Source of the DNA: Anaerolineales bacterium
Lineage (GTDB): Bacteria > Chloroflexota > Anaerolineae > Anaerolineales > UBA6663
Assembly (NCBI GenBank): GCA_016789175.1
Contig: JAEURK010000141.1
Location: 1 to 40,431, forward strand
Length of the DNA stretch: 40,431 nt
Direction: 5' to 3'
Shown piece after piece: positions 1 to 6,967 of this stretch. The stretch's first letter is position 1. Each line of letters begins with the position of its first letter. The translations under genes were made by a program, and so were the position numbers. A model generated the notes under the pieces. The model was not told the DNA's origin. It saw only the letters and a list, made by a program, of their open reading frames with translations, and searched no databases.

Positions 1-19
1 CCCTTTCTTTTTGGGAAAG

Positions 20-1450
20 TCAAGCGTTGAGGTTCTCGCGCTCCTTCACGCCAAAGCGCGCAGGATTGACCACGACAAAGAGCAGGTTGAGCAGGATGCC
101 AACGAGGGCGGCAAAGACGATTGCCGGGATACCGTCAGGGAAGACGCCGGCCACCTTGAAGGGGAAGATACTCGAGGGCATGAACAGGTTGCCACCGATG
201 CCCAGCACCAGGATGATCGACCCGATCGCCAGCTGACGCGGCTCGAACAGGTTGACCTTCTCGCTCTGGATGAGGGCCACGCCCTGCATGCCGATCACAC
301 CGAAGAGGTAGATCGCCAGACCGCCCGTCACCGCGACAGGGATCGTCCCGACCAGTGCCACCAGCTTGCCGACGAAGCCGAGCAGGATCGCCATCACACC
401 GGCGACCATCAACACAGCCGTTGAGTAGTTGCGCGTGATCGCCATCAGGCTGTTGTTTTCGCCATAGTTCGTGCCGGCGCAGCCGCCGAGCAGGCCATTG
501 ATGATGTCGTTGGTTCCGTCCGCGACGAGATTAAGGCCGATCAGGTTCTTGATCTCGAACGGCTTACGGCCGAGCTCCTTACCAAGCGCGTCGATGTATA
601 GGCTCATCTGGTAGAGGTGAGCCGTGCTCTCCGGGATCGTGGCGATCGCGATCAAAGAGATGCTCAACACGGCGCCCCAGGCCCTCGGATCCTCGAAGGC
701 CGGCAGTGTCCACTTCGGCGCCTGCACCCATTGGGCCGTGGCCACGGCGTCGAAGCTGACCAATCCGAAGAAATAGGCGACGATGTAGCCCGTGATCGCG
801 CCGAACAGGATCGGGAGCATGCCCCAGATTCCGCGATTCTGCAGATACACCGAGAAGACCACAGTCGCGACCAGGGTGATGAAGGCCACGAGCCAGTTTA
901 CGGAGGCCTCGCCGGGGTTCAGGCCGCCGGCCATGTTGAGGGCCGAGCCGGCCAACGCGATGCCGATCACGATTGCCACCGATCCGGTGACGATCGGCGG
1001 CAGCACTTTGTCGAGCACCGATTTGCCCAGTCGCATGATCAGAAGCCCGACCAGGATCTCGAGCACCGCAGTACCCAGGATGCCCACCTGGATCAGTCGC
1101 ACACCCTCCGGGCAGTAGTTGATCGCCGGGTTATTGAAGCAATCCTTGGCGTACAGGCTCATGGTGGTGACGGCCACCGTGATGTAGCTGAAGCTCGAGC
1201 CGTAGTACATGGGGATGCGGCGACGCGCCACCAACAGGGCCACGATCGTGCCGAGACCGCTGGCCAGGAGCGTGACGCCGACATCGAACTTCGTCAGGAT
1301 GGCCACCAGGACTGTGGCCGGGAACATCGTCAGCACCTGTTGGAAGCCCAGGCTGAGCATGGCGCCCAGTGAAGGGACATCGTCGGGCATAAAGCCGGCC
1401 GCTTGACCGGCCCGGGACCGTGATGCGGCTGTGGGAGGGGTGGAAGCCAT
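20..1450 (-). CDS. uraA: NCS2 family uracil/xanthine permease
   Basis: Inner-membrane nucleobase transporter of the NCS2 (nucleobase:cation symporter 2) family, 476 residues, made almost wholly of hydrophobic helices. The family signature is visible in the second half: IPESTAHLYQ carries the conserved glutamate of transmembrane segment 8, and GGCAGTNYGENNSLMAITR matches the UraA-type segment 10 motif. I chose the ATG at 1450 because GAGGA lies about 9 nt upstream and the protein begins shortly before the first helix. The frame stays open for 198 more codons upstream, but that part has no transporter features. Substrate (uracil or xanthine) cannot be fixed from sequence. It is transcribed away from the glpA-like operon and has its own promoter and a long leader. 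The stop is 19 nt from the window edge. Confidence 0.93.
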   Translation of the reverse strand: MASTPPTAASRSRAGQAAGFMPDDVPSLGAMLSLGFQQVLTMFPATVLVAILTKFDVGVTLLASGLGTIVALLVARRRIPMYYGSSFSYITVAVTTMSLYAKDCFNNPAINYCPEGVRLIQVGILGTAVLEILVGLLIMRLGKSVLDKVLPPIVTGSVAIVIGIALAGSALNMAGGLNPGEASVNWLVAFITLVATVVFSVYLQNRGIWGMLPILFGAITGYIVAYFFGLVSFDAVATAQWVQAPKWTLPAFEDPRAWGAVLSISLIAIATIPESTAHLYQMSLYIDALGKELGRKPFEIKNLIGLNLVADGTNDIINGLLGGCAGTNYGENNSLMAITRNYSTAVLMVAGVMAILLGFVGKLVALVGTIPVAVTGGLAIYLFGVIGMQGVALIQSEKVNLFEPRQLAIGSIILVLGIGGNLFMPSSIFPFKVAGVFPDGIPAIVFAALVGILLNLLFVVVNPARFGVKERENLNA

Positions 1451-1664
1451 AAGTGTTTTCCTCGCTGCCTGAATAATGATGATGATCCCGGTAGCCCAGA
1501 TCTGCCGGCACCCGACCTTGGCCTTGGCGCGCGCGATGGCACTCCACGGAGGCGACTCCCATCCGCAGTTTTCAGACATCCGGGCGGCTGTGGGCCGCAC
1601 GCTGTCCGTCGCACGTCTATGTGCGCCACGGCGCGGTGGCGTGTTGATCTGATGGCTCTCGGCT
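1451..1664 (-). promoter_or_regulatory. Long structured 5' leader of the permease mRNA
   Basis: The predicted transcript has a GC-rich leader of about 214 nt with several short complementary stretches (for example GCGGCC/GGCCGC-type pairings around 1583-1597, and GGAG/CTCC pairings around 1546-1559). A leader this long before a nucleobase permease could hold a riboswitch or attenuator. I could not match it to any riboswitch consensus I know (purine, guanidine-I, preQ1, PRPP). Confidence 0.3.
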
Positions 1665-1670
1665 TGAAAC

Positions 1671-1698
1671 AGGATACCGGCGGAACCCTCTATGTCAA
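1671..1698 (-). promoter_or_regulatory. Sigma-70-type promoter of the permease
   Basis: On the minus strand TTGACA (1698-1693) is followed after 16 bp by TATCCT (1676-1671). The -35 is a perfect consensus match and the -10 agrees in four of six positions. Transcription would start near 1664, giving a leader of about 214 nt before the permease ATG. Confidence 0.55.
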
Positions 1699-1843
1699 AC
1701 GCCGGGTCACAGCAATATCGCATGCTGAATGTCATCGGCTGTTTGCTGTCGGTCGACGATCCGACCTGACACCGCCAGACAACGCCGCCCGCCCAGGGTT
1801 CGCTTGAGCCTGGACGCCGAACGTCGCGGCCATCGGCGGTCGG

Positions 1844-1860
1844 CGTCATGACACATGACG
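1844..1860. promoter_or_regulatory. Perfect 7-3-7 inverted repeat, possible operator
   Basis: CGTCATG-ACA-CATGACG is a perfect inverted repeat, and one further G-C pair lies outside a G-T mismatch. The size and spacing fit a site for a dimeric helix-turn-helix repressor of GntR or similar type. It lies between the permease promoter and the glpA-like operon. No regulator gene is adjacent. Confidence 0.4.
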
Positions 1861-1990
1861 TCGGGGTCGGCCGTCGCCGCCGCCCACGTTCAGGCCGGCG
1901 ACGGTCCTCAAGATCCTGTGCGAATCGGCTGGAGTCTGACACGCAGCGTTTCGACCCGAGCGCGGGCCGACCCTGGTTAATCCATTGGCG

Positions 1991-1996
1991 TATAGT
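1991..1996 (+). promoter_or_regulatory. Possible -10 element for the glpA-like/sdhBCD operon
   Basis: TATAGT lies about 195 nt upstream of the 2192 start, between CCCTGG (1971-1976) and CCAGGG (1998-2003), which form an inverted repeat around it. I find no good -35 at 16-18 bp, so it would need an activator or an alternative sigma factor. Confidence 0.25.
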
Positions 1997-2191
1997 GCCA
2001 GGGTGAAGTGGATCATTCCTTAACCTGTGACAATCCTCCCGCAAAATTCGGCACCTCTACCACTCCGAATCGACGGTCATTTCGCCGAAAATCGGACTGC
2101 TTCGTCCGGGTGAGCCCAGCGACCTCGACGCCCCACCCCGACCCAGCCCGGGAACGCACCCCTGCGCGGATTGCGCAGCCAAGGAGAGCCC

Positions 2192-3352
2192 ATGCCCGCA
2201 CCTCATGTCGTTATCGTCGGCGCCGGATCCACGGGATCGGCCTGCGCCCACGATCTCGCGTTACGCGGATTGCGCGTGACCGTGGTCGAGCGCGGAGAAT
2301 TCTCGAATGCCACGACCGGGCGCAATCACTGCCTGTTGCACTCCGGCGGGCGGTACGCGGTCACCGATCAGGAGTCGGCCATCGAGTGCATCGACGAAAA
2401 CCTGATCCTGCGCAAGATCATGCCGGATGCGCTCGAGCTCAATGACGGTCTGTTCGTCGCGCTGACCGAAGAGGACCTGGCCTTCAAGATCAAGTTCATC
2501 GCCGGCTGCGCGGCCTGTCACATCCCGTATCGCGAACTCACGCCGGCGCAAGCGCTCGCGCGCGAGCCGCTGCTCAACCCCAAGCTGTTGGCCGCCGTGC
2601 AGGTGCCCGACGGCGTCTTTGAACCCTGGCGCTTCTCGATGGCCTTCCTGGCCTCGGCCCGCAGCAACGGCGCCGTGTGCCGCTCGTACACCGAGGTCGT
2701 CGAACTGGTGCGCCACAACGGCTCGGTCACGGGCGTCAAGGTGCTCGACCGCGTCACCGGGAAAACCGAGACCATCGGTTGCGATCTGGTCGTCAACGCC
2801 GCCGGGCCGTGGGCCGGCGAGGTCGCCGGCTTCGGCGGCATTGAAGTGCCCGTGCAACCGACGGCCGGCATCATGGTGACGGTCGGGCGGCGCATGAACA
2901 ACATGGTCGTCAATCGGCTCGATAAGCCTTCCGACGGCGACATCGTCGTGCCGCAACGCACGACCTCGATCATCGGCACGACGTCCTGGACCGTGACCGA
3001 CCCGGATGCGATCGACATCCCGCCACAGCACATTCAAAAGATGCTCGAGAAGGGCATCGAACTGCTCCCCGAGATCGCGACCGTCACGACCCGCGGCGTC
3101 GGCGCTGCCGCGCGGCCGTTGATCAAGCGCGCGCGCCAGGACGAGCGCGACGTCAGCCGGACGTTCGAGTGCTTCGACCACGCCCGGGACGGCGGCGTCG
3201 AAGGGTTCGTCTCGATCTCGGGCGGAAAGACCACGACGGCGCGCGGGATGGCCGAAAAGCTCGGCGATCTGGTCACCCGCAAGCTCGGTTTGTCGGTCGA
3301 GTGTCGGACGCGCAACACGCCGTTGCTGTCATACCGGTTGTTCTATCAGTAA
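2192..3352 (+). CDS. GlpA-like FAD-dependent glycerol-3-phosphate dehydrogenase (short form, SDH-linked)
   Basis: Flavoprotein of the DAO/GlpA superfamily, 386 residues. The N-terminal dinucleotide-binding motif is GAGSTG (residues 10-15). The closest match I recall is E. coli GlpA: TTGRNHCLLHSGGRYAV (41-57), RLDKPSDGDI, a VGAAARPLI segment with Arg308 and SGGKTTTAR with Lys346 all align. The Arg-Tyr of SGGRY, Arg308 and Lys346 correspond to positions I associate with G3P binding in GlpA/GlpD, so G3P is the likeliest substrate. It stops where GlpA continues into its C-terminal [2Fe-2S] BFD-like domain, so that domain is absent. Start: ATG with AAGGAG about 8 nt upstream, preferred over an upstream TTG at 2171. 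It opens an operon with SdhB-, SdhC- and SdhD-like genes and occupies the place of SdhA. Another 2-hydroxyacid remains possible as substrate. Confidence 0.85.
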   Translation: MPAPHVVIVGAGSTGSACAHDLALRGLRVTVVERGEFSNATTGRNHCLLHSGGRYAVTDQESAIECIDENLILRKIMPDALELNDGLFVALTEEDLAFKIKFIAGCAACHIPYRELTPAQALAREPLLNPKLLAAVQVPDGVFEPWRFSMAFLASARSNGAVCRSYTEVVELVRHNGSVTGVKVLDRVTGKTETIGCDLVVNAAGPWAGEVAGFGGIEVPVQPTAGIMVTVGRRMNNMVVNRLDKPSDGDIVVPQRTTSIIGTTSWTVTDPDAIDIPPQHIQKMLEKGIELLPEIATVTTRGVGAAARPLIKRARQDERDVSRTFECFDHARDGGVEGFVSISGGKTTTARGMAEKLGDLVTRKLGLSVECRTRNTPLLSYRLFYQ

Positions 3353-3359
3353 GGCCGCT

Positions 3360-3379
3360 GGGCGGCCCGCGGGCCGCCC
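3360..3379. other. 20-nt perfect palindrome in the operon junction
   Basis: The 20 bases are fully self-complementary and lie between the flavoprotein stop (3352) and the iron-sulfur subunit start (3395). In mRNA they would form a very stable stem with no unpaired loop. No T-tract follows, so this is more likely a site of mRNA stabilisation or processing than a terminator. Confidence 0.5.
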
Positions 3380-3394
3380 TGGATGGAGAGGCAC

Positions 3395-4138
3395 ATGCCC
3401 AAACTTCACGTGCGCGTTCAGCGCCAACGCCCCGACACGCAAGCTCGCTACGACCATTTCGACGTCGAGGTGCCCGACGACGCCAACGTCATCGACGTGA
3501 TCGAGGCCTGTTGGCGACAGGATCAAAACTTGATGTACCGGCACGCCTGCCATCACGCCTCGTGCGGCACGTGCGCCGTGCGCGTCGACGGCAAGGAAGT
3601 GTTGCCGTGCATCGTGCCGTTGGCGGCCTGCAAGCCCGGTGACATGACGATCGAGCCGCTGCGCAACTTCCCGGTCGTGGGCGATCTGGTGGTGGACGTC
3701 TCGGCCTTCTTCCAGCGTCAGGCCGCGGCCGGCATGGTCATCACGCGCGACGCCGAAGAAACCATCGACGGCCATCCGTTCGAGCCCAGCGAGCTGCTTC
3801 AACCGGACGGCAAGCTCGAGCGCCGGCACTACAACCGCTTCGAGAATTGCGTCGAGTGCGGCATCTGTCTGAGCGCCTGCCCGACCCTCTCGGCCACCGA
3901 CGGGTTCTTCGGCCCGGCCGGGTTGGCGGCCGTGCACCGCGCCTGGGAGAAGACGACCGACGAAACCGAGCGCGCGGCCCTGCTCGACCTGGCCGACCGC
4001 GAGGGCGGCGTCTGGCAGTGCCACGGCGCCTTCGAGTGCAGCGAAGCCTGCCCGCAGGATTTTGACCCTGCCGGCGCGATCATGGACCTGCGCCGCGCGC
4101 TGATCCGGCGCAAAGTCGGAGCGCTGTTCGGGCGCTAA
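3395..4138 (+). CDS. sdhB: Succinate dehydrogenase/fumarate reductase-type iron-sulfur subunit
   Basis: Three-cluster electron-transfer subunit of SDH/FRD type, 247 residues, the usual length. The N-terminal [2Fe-2S] ligands are Cys52, Cys57, Cys60 and Cys72 (CHHASCGTC...C). The [4Fe-4S] ligands are in CVECGICLSACP (152-163). The third motif CHGAFECSEACP (209-220) has the spacing of the SdhB [3Fe-4S] cluster. In SDH it passes electrons from the flavoprotein to quinone at the membrane anchor. Here the flavoprotein upstream is GlpA-like rather than SdhA. Start: ATG 3395 with GGAGAGG upstream; an in-frame ATG at 3383 lies within that Shine-Dalgarno region and is less likely. The gene is 42 bp after the flavoprotein and 60 bp before the anchor gene. 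Confidence 0.92.
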   Translation: MPKLHVRVQRQRPDTQARYDHFDVEVPDDANVIDVIEACWRQDQNLMYRHACHHASCGTCAVRVDGKEVLPCIVPLAACKPGDMTIEPLRNFPVVGDLVVDVSAFFQRQAAAGMVITRDAEETIDGHPFEPSELLQPDGKLERRHYNRFENCVECGICLSACPTLSATDGFFGPAGLAAVHRAWEKTTDETERAALLDLADREGGVWQCHGAFECSEACPQDFDPAGAIMDLRRALIRRKVGALFGR

Positions 4139-4198
4139 GCGATTTCACGCGAGACCGATGCCCGCATCATTGTCGGAGCTCACTTTGAGGAGAGCGTT

Positions 4199-4594
4199 AT
4201 GAGCCTTCATTCGACCAACCGCGCCCGCCCACGCAAGCCCCTGCAATGGATCGATGTGCGCAACCGCCGCACAGGGATGTGGGCCTTTGCACTCAATCGC
4301 GTCACAGGGCTCGGCCTGGTGGTGTATCTATTCCTGCACTTCGTCATGCTCAGCCAGCTGTTCGTCGGCCGGGCGGCCTGGGATAGTTTCGTGGCGCTGG
4401 CCCGCTCGCCGCTGGTGCTGGCGTTCGACGTCGTTCTCTTTGCAGGCCTGATCATCCACGGTCTGAACGGCTTTCGCGTGGCGCTGAACGGCTTCGGCCT
4501 CGGCGTGCGCCAGCAGAAAGCGATCTTCTACGGCCTGATGGCCGTCGGCGCCGTGCTGCTCGCGGCCAGCACAGTCTTGATCTTCACGATCTGA
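4199..4594 (+). CDS. sdhC: SdhC-like cytochrome b membrane anchor
   Basis: Membrane protein of 131 residues with three predicted helices (about 36-56, 70-92 and 108-130). The N-terminal WAFALNRVTGLGLVVYLFLHF resembles the SdhC signature (HR-TG followed by a helix). His47 and His87, the latter in IIHGLNGFR, are candidate axial heme b ligands; HG--G-R is typical of SDH anchors. Start ATG is preceded by GAGGAG at good spacing. It would hold the iron-sulfur subunit at the membrane and form the quinone site with the next gene product. Confidence 0.85.
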   Translation: MSLHSTNRARPRKPLQWIDVRNRRTGMWAFALNRVTGLGLVVYLFLHFVMLSQLFVGRAAWDSFVALARSPLVLAFDVVLFAGLIIHGLNGFRVALNGFGLGVRQQKAIFYGLMAVGAVLLAASTVLIFTI

Positions 4595-4610
4595 GGCCGG
4601 GAGACCCGCC

Positions 4611-4997
4611 ATGCAAACCACAGCCACAATCAACGCCCCCGCCCGCACCCGCAGCGCGCTCGGCTCGCTCGGTTGGATCTGGCAGGTGATCACGGGCGCA
4701 GCCCTGGTCCCGCTGGCCGGCCTGCACATGATCGCCCAGCACTTCATGGTCGAGGGCGGCCTGCGCGGCTTCGACCAGGTCCAGGCTTATCTCAGCAACC
4801 CCATCGTCTGGCCGATCGAACTGCTCTTCCTGGCCAGCGTCGTGAGCCACGCTCTGTTAGGCGTGCGGGCCGTCCTGGTCGACCTCGGCCCGTCGCCGCG
4901 GGTGGCCCGCCTGCTCGACACCGTTCTGGTGATCGTGGGCATCGCCTCGGTCGCCTACGGCGCCTGGCTCACCTACGCCATCGTCAGCGCGGCGTGA
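4611..4997 (+). CDS. sdhD: SdhD-like membrane anchor
   Basis: Membrane protein of 128 residues with three predicted helices (about 22-45, 66-90 and 100-125). It carries LAGLHMIAQHFM and SVVSHALLGVRAVLVDLG; the second matches the H---G-R----D-G pattern of SDH cytochrome b subunits, with His80 as candidate heme ligand. It follows the SdhC-like gene by 16 bp with CGGGAG before the ATG, and a strong terminator follows its stop, so it closes the four-gene operon. SdhC and SdhD names could be exchanged, since both subunits show the motif. Confidence 0.82.
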   Translation: MQTTATINAPARTRSALGSLGWIWQVITGAALVPLAGLHMIAQHFMVEGGLRGFDQVQAYLSNPIVWPIELLFLASVVSHALLGVRAVLVDLGPSPRVARLLDTVLVIVGIASVAYGAWLTYAIVSAA

Positions 4998-5003
4998 CCT
5001 TAT

Positions 5004-5054
5004 ACGACGGACGGCAACCCCGCACCGCCCGGGTTGCCGTCCGTCGTTTGTTTT
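5004..5054. terminator. Bidirectional intrinsic terminator
   Basis: 17-bp perfect arms (5004-5020 and 5031-5047) with a 10-nt loop are followed by TTGTTTT. It ends the glpA-like/sdhBCD operon on the plus strand. On the minus strand it immediately follows the Nif3-like stop (5053), so it can serve both convergent units. Confidence 0.9.
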
Positions 5055-5844
5055 AAAGAACCGTGAGCGGATGGCCGGTCGGCAGGAACGCGATCGGCAC
5101 CTCGGGGAGGCGGGCCTGAAGCCAGGGCACGACCACGCGCATCCCATCCTCTTCGCTGACCGAGTGCCCGATCACGATCAGGGCCTTGGCCAACCCCGCC
5201 CAGCGCGCATCCCGGACGTATTCGCTGGTCTCCCATTCGTTGATCTCACCCACGATCAGGGCATCGAGGTGCGCATTGCGGAGCGCCTCGATATGCCAGC
5301 GCCCGGGCGGCGCGCCCACCATCAGGCCGACCCGCGCCACGGGCTGGGCCTGATCGCCAACCAGGCGGACGGCGCCCAGGCCCAGCCGGCCCTTGACCTC
5401 CGCGATCAACGCGCCGACCGTCGTCGCCGGTCGGTCGGCCACGTAAAAGACCTCGGGATCGACGCTGTCGCTCCAGCCCAGGGCCTGGAAAAGCCCGGCG
5501 AAGGTCGGATCGGGCTTGAGGCTGTGCAGATAATCGTGGAAGCGCCAGATCGCCATGCCGTGGCGCTCGATCAGGGCCTTCTTGGCCGTGTAGACCGGGT
5601 CGTCCACGAGCCAGTCGATGGGATCGGCGTGCTCGTAGAAGGTCGGCTCGTGGGTGATGATCAGGTTCGCGCCGGCGGCGGCCGCGCGCTCGATCAGATC
5701 GCACGAGGCCAGAAAGGTCGTGACGATGCCGGTGACGACCTGCTCCGGGTCGCCGGTCTTCAAGGTATCCACCGTCTGTGGAAACGGCGCGCCGGGGACG
5801 TCGGCGACGATGCGGGCGATCACGTCTTTGACACGCAGGGACAT
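5053..5844 (-). CDS. Nif3-like dinuclear metal centre protein (DUF34)
   Basis: Protein of 263 residues of the NIF3/YqfO/DUF34 family, whose members bind two metal ions in a toroidal hexamer; YbgI/YqfO-type proteins have been linked to GTP cyclohydrolase-like activity, but the role is not settled. Visible family features are ANLIITHEPTFYEH, which holds the first metal-binding histidine followed by Glu-Pro rather than the usual His-Pro, and IVIGHSVSEEDGM near the C terminus with the second histidine and acidic residues. The ATG at 5844 has AAGGAG upstream; the open frame continues to 6036 without family sequence. It is monocistronic and converges on the sdhD-like gene. Confidence 0.8.
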   Translation of the reverse strand: MSLRVKDVIARIVADVPGAPFPQTVDTLKTGDPEQVVTGIVTTFLASCDLIERAAAAGANLIITHEPTFYEHADPIDWLVDDPVYTAKKALIERHGMAIWRFHDYLHSLKPDPTFAGLFQALGWSDSVDPEVFYVADRPATTVGALIAEVKGRLGLGAVRLVGDQAQPVARVGLMVGAPPGRWHIEALRNAHLDALIVGEINEWETSEYVRDARWAGLAKALIVIGHSVSEEDGMRVVVPWLQARLPEVPIAFLPTGHPLTVL

Positions 5845-5967
5845 GGCGGGCTCCTTCGAGTGCGCGGGCCGGGGGACGGCCGGTTGAGGACGACGTTGCC
5901 AGGATTGTACGTCAGACACCGGGAGTATCCCGATGTGCCCCGATGTCTCAGCGCGCCCCCAGCTTGA

Positions 5968-5973
5968 TATAAT
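5968..5973 (+). promoter_or_regulatory. -10 element for the LysM protein gene
   Basis: TATAAT is a perfect -10, 171 nt upstream of the LysM gene ATG. There is no good -35 at 17 bp. The leader it implies contains the SD AAGGAGG just before 6145. Confidence 0.4.
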
Positions 5974-6144
5974 AAAGATCTCGCGCGCCAGCCTCGTAGG
6001 CATTGGCCATAGCTTTCCCGGGCTGGTCGCAAACAAACCAATCTCTGCCGAACCGCATTCGACGGAACGCTCCAGCCAGACGTTTCGTCACCATGGGTAT
6101 GACCGCCGCTCCCCGCGGCGTCGCAGTCGCTCAAGGAGGTTCTT

Positions 6145-6825
6145 ATGCAGAAATGGACGACCGCCGTCTCGGCCGTGCTGGGCGCGCTGGCGCTCGGGCT
6201 GGCCGCCCTCTTCCCTGCCAGTCCGGGCCTGGCGTTGGCGCAGCAAAACTGTGCTTCGACCTACGTGGTCAAGACCGGCGACACCCTGTTCACGATCGCG
6301 CTCGGATTCACCCCGGTCACCTGGCAGCAGATCGCGCAGGCCAACAACCTGGCCGATCCCAACCGCATCCTGGTGGGGCAGTCGCTGTGCATCCCCGCTG
6401 CGACCACGCCCGGCGCCGCCACGCCGACCGTGACCCGACCGGCAGCGACGCCGACTCCGACACGGCCCACGGCGACACCCACCGGCCCGACACCGACGGC
6501 CGCTCCACCCACCGCGACGCCCGTGCCGTTTCTGGTGCCGGTCTTCACGATCAAGACGGTGACCCGCGATGCCACGGTGTCGATCGCCGGCCAAAACTTC
6601 CCGCCGGCGGCCGCGTTCACGGCGCGCATGGGCGCCTTCGGCACGCTGGCCGTCAATGGCCCGCAGGTCGGAACGGTCAAGGTCAACCCCGACGGCACCG
6701 TCACCGGCACGTTCAACATCCCGGCCGAGTTCAAGGGCGCCAGCCTGATCGCGATCCGGCTGGACGGCCCGGGCGGCTGGCACAGTTACAACTGGTTCTG
6801 GAATTACACGGCGACTATGCCGTAA
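6145..6825 (+). CDS. Secreted LysM-domain protein with Thr-Pro linker
   Basis: Exported protein of 226 residues. Residues 1-32 form a signal peptide (charged start, hydrophobic core, small residues before LAQQ). Residues 38-84 are one LysM domain (YVVKTGDTLFTIALGF, with IAQANNL and ILVGQSLCIP), which binds peptidoglycan or other N-acetylglucosamine polymers. Residues 85-128 are a Thr/Pro-rich linker. Residues 129-226 form a beta-rich C-terminal domain ending in WHSYNWFWNY, which I do not recognise by family. The SD AAGGAGG and ATG at 6145 are clear. Function is probably cell-envelope attachment of the C-terminal domain. Confidence 0.85.
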   Translation: MQKWTTAVSAVLGALALGLAALFPASPGLALAQQNCASTYVVKTGDTLFTIALGFTPVTWQQIAQANNLADPNRILVGQSLCIPAATTPGAATPTVTRPAATPTPTRPTATPTGPTPTAAPPTATPVPFLVPVFTIKTVTRDATVSIAGQNFPPAAAFTARMGAFGTLAVNGPQVGTVKVNPDGTVTGTFNIPAEFKGASLIAIRLDGPGGWHSYNWFWNYTATMP

Positions 6826-6852
6826 CCATTCCAGAAGGACGAACCGCGCAGA

Positions 6853-6894
6853 CGGGCTGGGTGCAACGAGGTTCGACCCTTGGCGCCCAGCCCG
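6853..6894. terminator. Hairpin after the LysM gene
   Basis: 12-bp arms (6853-6864 and 6883-6894, one G-U pair) enclose an 18-nt loop. It lies 27 nt after the LysM stop. There is no T-tract, so termination is likely but not certain. Confidence 0.5.
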
Positions 6895-6955
6895 CCCGCG
6901 TGATTCGATTTCCCAGCCTGTCCGGCATTTCCAGATCATCTCGGGCTCATAACGC

Positions 6956-6961
6956 TATAAT
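6956..6961 (+). promoter_or_regulatory. -10 element placed for a leaderless glpABC transcript
   Basis: TATAAT is followed by only six C residues before the glpA ATG (6968), and no Shine-Dalgarno sequence is present. Transcription starting 6-8 nt after a -10 would begin at or next to the start codon. I find no clear -35. Confidence 0.5.
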
Positions 6962-6967
6962 CCCCCC

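Larger units (their letters stand above)
1451..2191. other. Divergent intergenic region (741 bp) between permease and glpA-like operon
   Basis: I see no convincing gene here. Reading from the permease side it holds a GC-rich leader (1451 to about 1664, minus strand), a TTGACA promoter, a 7-3-7 inverted repeat at 1844-1860, a hairpin with 9-bp arms at 1871-1879/1896-1904, and a possible -10 element at 1991-1996 flanked by CCCTGG/CCAGGG (1971-1976 and 1998-2003). Its length and the number of symmetrical elements suggest that both divergent units are regulated from here. Confidence 0.6.

Noticed and set aside
1451..2044. In-frame upstream extension of the permease (198 more codons)
   Set aside because: No transporter or signal features, no ribosome site, and the extension passes through the predicted promoter. 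GC-rich DNA keeps frames open.
2171..2191. TTG start at 2171 for the GlpA-like protein
   Set aside because: It would place the AAGGAG ribosome site inside the gene, while the ATG at 2192 uses it at normal spacing.
5933..6433. 166-codon and overlapping 325-codon plus-strand frames around the LysM gene
   Set aside because: Out-of-frame with the clear signal peptide and LysM domain, and made of Arg/Pro/Ser-rich shadow sequence.
6866..6885. GGTTCGACC resembling a tRNA T-loop
   Set aside because: No acceptor, D or anticodon arms around it. It is the loop of the hairpin after the LysM gene.
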